Assembly (NCBI GenBank): GCA_934408725.1
Contig: CAKRVB010000011.1
Coordinates: 1-64,000 of the forward strand
Direction of reading: 5' to 3'
DNA: 64,000 nt
Source: an uncultured Marvinbryantia sp.
Lineage (GTDB): Bacteria > Bacillota > Clostridia > Lachnospirales > Lachnospiraceae
Position numbers and translations under genes: made by a program. Each line of letters begins with the position of its first letter. Position 1 is the stretch's first letter. Shown in pieces: positions 34,459-41,116 of this stretch. A model generated the notes under the pieces. That model was not told the origin of the DNA. It ran no database searches and saw only the letters and a list, made by a program, of their open reading frames with translations.

Positions 34459-34953
34459 TTATTCCTCCATCCTATTTTTTGCTTTTTCACGCTCATCTCT
34501 GAATATCAAGTTTTTCAATTGCTTTTCTGCTCCAGGAGATGCCGCAATTCTAATTAACACTTTATCTTCTGTAATAACAGGCACATAATATCCCCAGTAA
34601 TCTATCCCATGATTTTCCAACAGATATGAATGCAGTTCTATACAAATTGCTTTTCTAATTGACTCCTTATCCTTTATTATCATCCCATTGATCGTATAAG
34701 TTATATATATCCACCCAATTTGATCTACTCTATAATCAGACAATGTAATATTTCGGAAAAAGTTTCTCATGCACCCAATGAAATCATTAGCTTCAGCATC
34801 ATATAAGCCATATAAAAAATTAATTTGATTACTTCCTGAAATTTCTTGTAAGCACTCATCCCAAATTTTCTTGGCAGTCTCTTTTCCAAATACAAGAATC
34901 GTTGTCTCAACAACAACTATTGTCACTAATACCAAATTCAAAATGTAAATCAT
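34459..34953 (-). CDS. unknown protein with N-terminal membrane helix
   Basis: 164 residues from the ATG at 34953, chosen because GGAGG lies 10 nt upstream. MIYILNLVLVTIVVVETTILVFG is one membrane segment; the rest is a soluble alpha/beta region with an internal acidic block. I recognise no family. It is 4 nt upstream of the ATPase gene, which is usual for a partner, so it may anchor the soluble ATPase to the membrane (inference). Confidence 0.6.
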   Translation of the reverse strand: MIYILNLVLVTIVVVETTILVFGKETAKKIWDECLQEISGSNQINFLYGLYDAEANDFIGCMRNFFRNITLSDYRVDQIGWIYITYTINGMIIKDKESIRKAICIELHSYLLENHGIDYWGYYVPVITEDKVLIRIAASPGAEKQLKNLIFRDEREKAKNRMEE

Positions 34954-35000
34954 GTTTTTCATTCCTCCATGTAACGAATAAAAGGGGACTATTCCCCCTC

Positions 35001-35327
35001 TTATTCGTAACACTCCTCAATAAAGCGAATTTTTATATAATTCTCCGCAAACTGGTCGACCCTTGCCCTTACATCAAAATGATACCCTGGATACATGGCA
35101 TACAATAACTGTGAAATGTATCCTTGAGCAAGCCACTCAAGTTCCTGTTTTTCCAAATTATCATATTCCGTTTTTAATTTTTCACAAACTGCTGTTACCC
35201 ACCGCCACCCTTTATCATTCTGATCATCAAGTTCTACATCTTTAACCCCATTTGTCATATGATAACCCACATATGACGCAACGGCTTTTTCTGTCTCGAT
35301 TTGAATAATCATTCCACACCGAGCCAT
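35001..35327 (-). CDS. unknown small soluble protein
   Basis: 108 residues if started at the second ATG (35325-35327), which follows AGGAGGT by 6 nt and shares one base with the upstream stop (TGATG); the first ATG at 35330 has only 3 nt. No domain recognised. The protein is acidic and Trp/Tyr containing (WRWVTAVCEKLKTEYDNLEKQELEWLAQGYIS). Part of the element operon. Confidence 0.6.
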   Translation of the reverse strand: MARCGMIIQIETEKAVASYVGYHMTNGVKDVELDDQNDKGWRWVTAVCEKLKTEYDNLEKQELEWLAQGYISQLLYAMYPGYHFDVRARVDQFAENYIKIRFIEECYE

Positions 35328-35680
35328 CATTCCACCTCCTGAACTTCATAATCTATTGCTTTAAAGTAGACATTTCCATGAACTGTATCAATATAGCTGA
35401 TTGTCAGATCATCAAACTGAACTATCCAATCGCTTTCATCCAACTGCTCCTGTTTTACTTTCAGAGCACCATCTGGTATTTTCACTTCAAATCGCATTCT
35501 TGATAATCTGCCATTCTTTCGTGGTATTTCAACGCCCACTTTCACAAATTCTTCCTGTCCAATTACATTTTTGTCAGCGTTCAATTTGTCTTTTTTCTCT
35601 TTTTTAATTGCAATTACCACCAACGGAATTTTCTCAATTTGTTCTAAAAAAATGTCTTTCATGAATTCGATTGTATTCAT
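35327..35680 (-). CDS. unknown small protein
   Basis: 117 residues from the ATG at 35680, preceded by GGAGG at good distance. N-terminal helix MNTIEFMKDIFLEQIEKIPLVVIAIKKEK, then a beta-rich half. No family recognised. It is translationally coupled to the next gene (overlap of 1-4 nt). Confidence 0.6.
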   Translation of the reverse strand: MNTIEFMKDIFLEQIEKIPLVVIAIKKEKKDKLNADKNVIGQEEFVKVGVEIPRKNGRLSRMRFEVKIPDGALKVKQEQLDESDWIVQFDDLTISYIDTVHGNVYFKAIDYEVQEVE

Positions 35681-35730
35681 TTTCTTTTCCTCCAAAAATA
35701 AAATCTAGGACTAATCATCCTAGATTTATA

Positions 35731-36576
35731 CTACCTCAAGTACAGCTCAAGTTCATCGAATTCTAAATCCCGTTTTTTTGCCTCTTCAAGTTCTTCACGT
35801 TTAGCAGTCCACCTTTGTTTACAGATATCTATACATGGCTTGTCCTCAAAGAGTCTTTCTTTTCCTTTCCTTGTTTTGGATTGATCTTTTGTTTCCACAA
35901 TTTTAATAGCCTCTTTAAAAAAATCTAATAATTCAAAATTGAGATAATAAATACAGGCTTCGAACGCAAACATTTCCAATTGCCTTACATCGTATGTTCG
36001 GAGATACGCATAGTCAATTGAATTATCTATATCTTTCAGTTGACAATTTCTTGGCTGAATATCTGGTTTGAGTTTCTTTTTTTCTTCTTTTATTTTTTCG
36101 GAAATGTGATTCCAAAGAGTTTTCGTACTGCAATAATATTTTGAACTGCGTTTTAACGCATACTCATCGCCAATACATGCTTTTTCACGAATAAAAGTTT
36201 CGATTGCATCTTTTTTCGTTTCTTCTCTCCATTTACTGTATTCAATATACTGATAATTTTTGTCAGATTCTTTTATATATTCTGACATTATCTGTATATC
36301 ATGTTCATATTTTCTATAATATTCGTCCCGCTCTCTTAACTTTTTATCCAATTCTTCCAATCCACTTATACAACAATTAACGCACCAATTGACCTCTTCA
36401 TATCTTACACATAAGTCCACAATAAAGTCCACAAACTCATTCCGACTATGTTCCTCATCGTCATCATCCCGTATTTTTTCAGACAAAAATTGTTTAATAT
36501 CTTCTTCATTCAAATTCCCCAACTCAGTCTTTGCGTATATATGCTTATTGGCAATAGTTCTTTTCATGATATACAT
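35731..36576 (-). CDS. unknown helical, charged protein
   Basis: 281 residues, highly charged (long Lys/Glu-rich helices such as SEKIKEEKKKLKPDIQPRN) with a Cys group (LCVRYEEVNWCVNCCISG) around residues 52-70 that could bind metal. No domain recognised and no membrane segment. GGAGG precedes two close ATGs (36574-36576 at 3 nt, 36565-36567 at 12 nt), so the start is uncertain by three codons. It is the largest gene of the element without a guess; it may be cargo or a regulator of mobility. Confidence 0.6.
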   Translation of the reverse strand: MYIMKRTIANKHIYAKTELGNLNEEDIKQFLSEKIRDDDDEEHSRNEFVDFIVDLCVRYEEVNWCVNCCISGLEELDKKLRERDEYYRKYEHDIQIMSEYIKESDKNYQYIEYSKWREETKKDAIETFIREKACIGDEYALKRSSKYYCSTKTLWNHISEKIKEEKKKLKPDIQPRNCQLKDIDNSIDYAYLRTYDVRQLEMFAFEACIYYLNFELLDFFKEAIKIVETKDQSKTRKGKERLFEDKPCIDICKQRWTAKREELEEAKKRDLEFDELELYLR

Positions 36577-36721
36577 TTGCCTCCAAATGTGTTTTAGAAA
36601 ATATTACACGAAATAAAAATATTTTTCATCCCCAAATTATTCCCCATTTTTTATTTTACCCTATAGTGCTTTCAAAACACCTCATATTGTCTATCTTTTC
36701 TTTAATGTTACCAAACATATC

Positions 36722-36740
36722 TTGGGGGCTACACCCCCAA
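36722..36740. repeat. strong GC hairpin, candidate origin
   Basis: TTGGGGG-CTACA-CCCCCAA, a 7-bp stem with a 5-nt loop. It is the most GC-rich spot in an AT-rich element, next to a 12-bp inverted repeat (36751-36762 with 36788-36799). It is a candidate Rep nick site or oriT. Confidence 0.5.
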
Positions 36741-36750
36741 ACCCCAGTCC

Positions 36751-36799
36751 AATCCATTGATGTGTCAAATAAAATATTCATTTCCCCCATCAATGGATT
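36751..36799. repeat. 12-bp inverted repeat
   Basis: AATCCATTGATG and CATCAATGGATT, perfectly inverted, 25 nt apart. The right arm overlaps the stop of the 36790-37122 gene. It could be a terminator or part of an origin together with the neighbouring hairpin. Confidence 0.55.
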
Positions 36800-37122
36800 A
36801 CATCATCTTTCTCAATATATCTTTCATTGCGTTCATAATCAAATACTACTGTTCTATACTCCTTTTTACTAAATGGCAAAAACAATTTAAATATCAATTT
36901 ATTAGGCCTTCCGTTTATTTTTAAATATTTATTCTCCAATTTTTCATAGAGTTGTTTACTGAACAAACTTTTATATACTGTTACACTAACCACCGATTCA
37001 ACATAATTATCACTCCCCAGTCTATAGCTATTTTTTATGTGATAATCTGGCAACTCATAATACCTCCACAATAATACAAATACTGCCAATGCCATCCCAA
37101 AATAAATCCATTTTTTCTCCAT
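36790..37122 (-). CDS. unknown small membrane-anchored protein
   Basis: 110 residues. MEKKWIYFGMALAVFVLLWRYYE is one membrane helix; the rest is basic and Tyr rich (NSYRLGSDNYVESVVSV, LPFSKKEYRTVVFDYERNE). No family recognised. A GAGGGGGAG site precedes the ATG. It is the first gene of the leftward element operon, divergent from the XRE regulator gene. Confidence 0.6.
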   Translation of the reverse strand: MEKKWIYFGMALAVFVLLWRYYELPDYHIKNSYRLGSDNYVESVVSVTVYKSLFSKQLYEKLENKYLKINGRPNKLIFKLFLPFSKKEYRTVVFDYERNERYIEKDDVIH

Positions 37123-37150
37123 TTTCGCTCCCCCTCATAACATAGTCCAA

Positions 37151-37186
37151 ATATGGGCAATATTATTCTAGCCTACATATGGGTAT
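37151..37186. promoter_or_regulatory. direct repeats in the divergent control region
   Basis: ATATGGGCAA (37151-37160) and ATATGGGTAT (37177-37186), 26 bp apart, between the XRE gene and the leftward operon. Likely sites for the XRE regulator (inference). Confidence 0.4.
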
Positions 37187-37209
37187 TATGCAAGTAAGAG
37201 GTGAAACCA

Positions 37210-37413
37210 TTGATTACTTACGATCCTTTATGGAAAACTATGAAAGATAAAGGTATTTCTCAATACCGTCTCATTAAACAATATAACTTCTCAACAGGAC
37301 AGCTTTCACGGCTTAGAACTAATCAACATGTATCAACTCATACTTTGAATCGACTATGTGAGATTCTCGATTGTGAAATTGCTGATATCATTCAATATAA
37401 AAAAGACTATTAA
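37210..37413 (+). CDS. XRE-family helix-turn-helix regulator
   Basis: 67 residues, a single Cro/CI-type DNA-binding domain: LWKTMKDKGISQYRLIKQYN, FSTGQLSRLRTNQHVSTHTL, NRLCEILDCEIADIIQY. Start TTG at 37210-37212 with AAGAGGTG 6 nt upstream; a GTG nine bases earlier has no room for a site. It diverges from the element operon and probably controls it and itself. A hairpin terminator follows. Confidence 0.85.
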   Translation: MITYDPLWKTMKDKGISQYRLIKQYNFSTGQLSRLRTNQHVSTHTLNRLCEILDCEIADIIQYKKDY

Positions 37414-37414
37414 G

Positions 37415-37451
37415 ACATAATCATACTTATACACATGATTATGTTTTTTTA
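37415..37451 (+). terminator. terminator of the XRE gene
   Basis: ACATAATCAT and ATGATTATGT form a perfect 10-bp stem with a 10-nt loop, followed by a T run. Confidence 0.85.
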
Positions 37452-37454
37452 TAT

Positions 37455-37488
37455 AAAAAAACGAACTGGATTTGTATTTTCCAGTTCG
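37455..37488 (-). terminator. terminator facing the rlmI-like gene
   Basis: On the minus strand CGAACTGG, an 11-nt loop, CCAGTTCG and TTTTTTT. It lies inside the element and ends transcription coming in from the host methyltransferase gene. Confidence 0.8.
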
Positions 37489-37519
37489 CCTTACATCTAG
37501 TCCGTTCCCGTATATCTAC

Positions 37520-37570
37520 TACACCATTTCCATTTTTGTTATTAAAATTACACCATTTACTACACCAATT
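37520..37570 (+). repeat. integrase arm-site-like repeats, distal end
   Basis: TACACCATTT (37520-37529), TACACCATTT (37549-37558) and TACACCAATT (37561-37570), in the same orientation as two copies at the integrase end (31430-31450). Spacing between starts is 29 and 12 nt. Confidence 0.5.
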
Positions 37571-37672
37571 TAATAGAAAAAAATGTTATTTCTTATCAAG
37601 TTATAATAATACTTATTTTTCTTTTAATCTATCGAACCTCTGAAAATAAGGCATTTTCAAGTATTACAATTA

Positions 37673-37708
37673 TTACTTCTCATCCACCACCTGGAAGATG
37701 TAGAACTT
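37673..37708. repeat. att copy inside the rlmI-like gene
   Basis: The last 11 codons and stop of the methyltransferase gene, encoding KFYIFQVVDEK with GC-richer codons. The core TTACTTCTCATC (37673-37684) is identical to the copy at the other end of the element. Confidence 0.85.
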
Positions 37709-38875
37709 AAGGTAATAAGATTCTTCTGCGGACCACAGGATCGGATGGTCTGCCGCCTGCGTACGGAACTCCACCTGACGCAGGCGCTTGTGGGCGCTGA
37801 CTGCAGCCTGATGAATGACCCTGGTGAAGTTCTCATAGTCCATATAATGGGAACAGGAACAGGTGGCCAGGAAGCCTCCGTCTTTCACCAGCTTCATTCC
37901 CCGGATATTAATCTCACGATAGCCTTTCATTGCATTCTTGATCGTGTTCTTTGCCTTGGTAAAAGCCGGTGGATCCAGGATGACCACATCATACTTTTCT
38001 CCTGCTGCTTCCAGCTTTGGCAGTTCGTCAAAGACATCCGCCGCCCGGAACTTCACGACATCCTGCAGTCCGTTGCGGATGGCATTCTCGGTGGCCTGCT
38101 GCACTGCGTATTCTGAAATATCCAGTCCGGTCACTTCTTTTGCTCCGGCAATCCCTGCATTTAAAGCAAAGGTTCCCATATGGGTAAAGCAGTCCAGCAC
38201 ACGTTTGTCTTTACAGATCCGCTGAATCGCCAGACGATTGTATTTCTGATCCAGAAAGAACCCAGTCTTCTGTCCGTCTTTCACATCTACCAGATACTTC
38301 ACTCCATTTTCCACAATCTCCACATTAGTGTCAAACTCTGGTCCGATGAAGTCTTTCACTATTGGCATGCCTTCTTTTTTTCGTTCTTTGGCATCGCTTC
38401 TCTCATACACTCCGATAATTTCAATTCCATCTTCTGCCAGTACTTCCTTCAACAGACCAACTATTGTTTCCTTCATTCGCTCCATGCCAAGCGCCAGACA
38501 TTGCACCACCAGTACATTTTCATATTTATCTGCCACCAGTCCCGGGAGGAAGTCCGCTTCTCCAAAGATCACACGGCAGCTGGACGTATCCACGGTATTC
38601 TTTCGGTATTCCCAGGCGTTTTTTACTCTCATACGAAGGAACGCTTCGTTCACTTCCTGATCGGCTTTTCTGGTCATCATCCGAATACGGATCTTAGAAT
38701 TCTGATTGATGAAACCGCGGCCCATAGGATATCCGTCAAAATCATGTACCAGCACGATATCACCATTTTTGAATGTCCCTGTGATCGTGGCGATCTCATT
38801 ATCATAAATCCACAATCCACCTGACTTGATGGTTCTTCCTTCCCCTTTTTTTAATGTTACGATTGTATTACTCAT
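37673..38875 (-). CDS. RlmI-like class I rRNA methyltransferase
   Basis: SAM-dependent 23S rRNA (cytosine-C5) methyltransferase family, 400 residues from the ATG at 38875 (AGGAGC upstream; the frame to 38956 has no site). An N-terminal PUA domain (KKGEGRTIKSGGLWIYDNEI, DFDGYPMGRGFINQNSKIRIRM) precedes a Rossmann domain with VLDCFTHMGTFALNAGIAG (motif I), VTGLDISEYAVQQATENA, VILDPPAFTKAK (motif IV, NPPF-like) and CSCSHYM. Its last codons form the integration site of the neighbouring element; the reading frame is intact. Confidence 0.9.
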   Translation of the reverse strand: MSNTIVTLKKGEGRTIKSGGLWIYDNEIATITGTFKNGDIVLVHDFDGYPMGRGFINQNSKIRIRMMTRKADQEVNEAFLRMRVKNAWEYRKNTVDTSSCRVIFGEADFLPGLVADKYENVLVVQCLALGMERMKETIVGLLKEVLAEDGIEIIGVYERSDAKERKKEGMPIVKDFIGPEFDTNVEIVENGVKYLVDVKDGQKTGFFLDQKYNRLAIQRICKDKRVLDCFTHMGTFALNAGIAGAKEVTGLDISEYAVQQATENAIRNGLQDVVKFRAADVFDELPKLEAAGEKYDVVILDPPAFTKAKNTIKNAMKGYREINIRGMKLVKDGGFLATCSCSHYMDYENFTRVIHQAAVSAHKRLRQVEFRTQAADHPILWSAEESYYLKFYIFQVVDEK

Positions 38876-38904
38876 ATTTCGCTCCTGTTCTCCTTCTGCC
38901 AACT

Positions 38905-39375
38905 CTATCTTCTTCGAATCGTCTCTTCCAGCGCACTCAGCTTGTCCGCCAGACATACCAGTGCACTTTCTTTATACTTTGGCGGCTTCAGATTCAGCGG
39001 AAACATATGCTTCTGAATCACATCCTGCTCAATCTCTCCCAGCTGAAAATCTTTTTTTGCATTTTTCAGTGCTACTCTGGCATGAGAAAATCCATGCCAT
39101 CTGTGACTTTCATCTTTTTCATGCCAGTCATACAGGAAATAATCATGAAGCAGAGCCCCCCGCATCATGGCCTCTTTGTTTACTTTCACCCGCAGCAGCT
39201 CTGCCAGGAAAAGGCTCAGCACTGCTACTCGCACAGAATGGGAATACACCGACACTTTTCCGTGTTGAAGGAACTTTTTTTCCTTTTGCATATTGGCAGA
39301 CTTCAGTATATCTGCACCCCTTTTATGCACCATTCGCTCCCAGTGTGCCCTGCGTTTTTTCCAGTGCTCGAACAT
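38905..39375 (-). CDS. HD-domain phosphohydrolase-like protein
   Basis: 156 residues. YSHSVRVAVLSLFLAELLRVKVNKEAMMRGALLHDYFLYDW is the HD core (His, then His-Asp) and HGFSHARVALKN carries a later His. The final HD-type Asp is in LVCLADKLSALEE. Members hydrolyse nucleotides or phosphomonoesters; the substrate is unknown. GGAG precedes the ATG. It lies between the membrane protein gene and the methyltransferase on the same strand. Confidence 0.85.
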   Translation of the reverse strand: MFEHWKKRRAHWERMVHKRGADILKSANMQKEKKFLQHGKVSVYSHSVRVAVLSLFLAELLRVKVNKEAMMRGALLHDYFLYDWHEKDESHRWHGFSHARVALKNAKKDFQLGEIEQDVIQKHMFPLNLKPPKYKESALVCLADKLSALEETIRRR

Positions 39376-39381
39376 ATCACT

Positions 39382-41052
39382 CTACTCCATTTCCTTACTT
39401 TTTATCTGATATACCTGCAGATAGCCAGCTTCTTTTACCAGTTCTGCCTCCACATTTTTCTGGTAATGCTTTTGGATATATTTCACAGTCAGATCAATCT
39501 TATTGTCTACCAGATACACGTGTTCCTGATCAATCAGGTCTCGATACGGATTCACCACATCGTACTCTGCCATCTTCTTCTGCCATAGTGGATTTCCCAT
39601 TTCCCATCCGCCATACCATACCACATTTTCAAATCTGCCTTCTGGAACGGTATCCAAAATGCCATATCCAGTATAGGTAATTGTTCCCACTTTTGCAAGG
39701 TATAATCCTTCCGGATCCGTCTCCACAGCCTCCAGAAAGGAATCTCTCAGATATCTCCTGTCCACTTCTTCCTGCACAGTCAGTGCTCTCCAGTTTTCCT
39801 TCCAGGTACTCTGACTGGCCAGCAGCAGACAGCCCAGCGTTACCAGCGCACCTGTTTCCGATATTCCTGTTTTTTTTCTATCGTAAAGCCAGATCACCAC
39901 CAGTGTAATCGCAAACCACAGTCCGGTCTCCACCCGATTCTCAAGATACCGTCCTGCATAGTACAGATAAAAGTCAATGGCTCCCATGGCAAAAATCTCA
40001 TATCCTGCAATTAACCAGATCTTCCATCCCTTTTGCCTCCAGAACAGCCACAGAAATGCCAGCAAAAGGAAAGCATAAAATGTTGGTATTTTCAGGTATC
40101 CAAGCGGGAATTCTTTGAAAAAGTTCATTACCAGCAATTTACTCAACTGATTTCTCGGACGAAGCTGATCAATTTTTTCTACGGTCTCCAGTGGAAATAT
40201 ATCCGGATCATAAAAATTCAGTCCATTTTTGAAAATACGGTATGCTGTCTTATCGATCCCCAGCTCCTGATAGGTCTCTTCATTTCCCTTATAAGGTGCC
40301 ATGCTGTAATCTGTCAGATTACTGCGCAGATCATTATACTTCATATAGGCATCCCATTTCGGATCAGAAGCATAGATCTGATGATCGAATACTTCCGCCC
40401 CCACCATCAAAAGTCCGGTCAGCCCAAATACAGAGATCAATGTAATCAGTTTTTTCCTGGTCATAAGAAAATAAAGACCAATTCCTGCCAGCAACACACA
40501 ACAGATCGCTGCTTCTTCAAATCGGTACAGCGATCCTGCCACAGCCAGTATCATCCCCCAAATCATTCCTCTGACAGAAGTTTTCTCTTTTTCCACCTCA
40601 TAAAACATCAATAATGCTCCAGCTGCCATCATAATCCCAGCTGTTTTGGTATATTGCATCCGGATATAACATTCATATCCAAAATAAATCAGCAGGATGC
40701 CATTCACCAGCCAGGCCTGTGCTCGCTGCAGCTTCTGGAACCATACCCATGTTACGGTTGTCAATGCAGCGAAAATCGCTGCAAACTGCAGGATGGCATA
40801 CCATGGTATCCGCCCATGTCCAATTCTGTAAAACAGGCTATACAGCAGTCCCAACAGATAATTCTGGCAAATAACATGAGGATCATGCACACCCCAGGCA
40901 CCATTTACAATCATGGAAATACTGATATCATCATTTGTTTCAAATGCCGGTCGAAGCAGAAGCATCATCCCTGCCAGCACTGCCAGATTAAAAAAACAGG
41001 AAAACCAGACTGCTCCGGCTTTCCTGTCCAACCACTTTGTTGCTTTTTTCAT
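39382..41052 (-). CDS. polytopic membrane protein of unknown function
   Basis: 556 residues with about ten to twelve membrane helices and two soluble parts: a loop around residues 220-310 (DPKWDAYMKYNDLRSNLTDYS) and a C-terminal region of about 130 residues after the last helix. The overall pattern (helices 1-2 joined by a loop with two acidic residues, NDDISISM) resembles GT-C type glycosyltransferases, but no signature is firm. A GGAGAG site precedes the ATG. It may act in envelope glycan synthesis (inference). Confidence 0.6.
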   Translation of the reverse strand: MKKATKWLDRKAGAVWFSCFFNLAVLAGMMLLLRPAFETNDDISISMIVNGAWGVHDPHVICQNYLLGLLYSLFYRIGHGRIPWYAILQFAAIFAALTTVTWVWFQKLQRAQAWLVNGILLIYFGYECYIRMQYTKTAGIMMAAGALLMFYEVEKEKTSVRGMIWGMILAVAGSLYRFEEAAICCVLLAGIGLYFLMTRKKLITLISVFGLTGLLMVGAEVFDHQIYASDPKWDAYMKYNDLRSNLTDYSMAPYKGNEETYQELGIDKTAYRIFKNGLNFYDPDIFPLETVEKIDQLRPRNQLSKLLVMNFFKEFPLGYLKIPTFYAFLLLAFLWLFWRQKGWKIWLIAGYEIFAMGAIDFYLYYAGRYLENRVETGLWFAITLVVIWLYDRKKTGISETGALVTLGCLLLASQSTWKENWRALTVQEEVDRRYLRDSFLEAVETDPEGLYLAKVGTITYTGYGILDTVPEGRFENVVWYGGWEMGNPLWQKKMAEYDVVNPYRDLIDQEHVYLVDNKIDLTVKYIQKHYQKNVEAELVKEAGYLQVYQIKSKEME

Positions 41053-41116
41053 CTCAGGCTCTCCGTCTCTTCTTGTATTTTTCTCGCCTACTTATCATAC
41101 CTATTTTCTGGACGGA

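Larger units (their letters stand above)
31335..37684. mobile_element. 6.35-kb integrated element at the 3' end of the rlmI-like gene
   Basis: Bounded by the 12-bp core TTACTTCTCATC at 31335-31346 and 37673-37684, inside longer 36-nt att copies. It encodes, right to left, a TM protein, three unknown soluble proteins, a TM-anchored unknown, an FtsK/TcpA-like ATPase, a HUH Rep, an excisionase and an integrase, plus a divergent XRE regulator. It is visibly richer in A+T than the flanks. Rep plus translocase without a classical relaxase or type IV secretion genes suggests a mobilizable or replicating integrative element that borrows transfer machinery; a phage satellite is also possible. Confidence 0.85.

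Noticed and set aside
31335..37684. Filamentous phage (inovirus) interpretation of the integrated element
   Set aside because: A HUH Rep, an ATPase and small membrane proteins would fit, but the ATPase is FtsK/TcpA-like with no membrane helix and no Zot-type motif, and no small coat-protein pair is evident. It remains a weak alternative.
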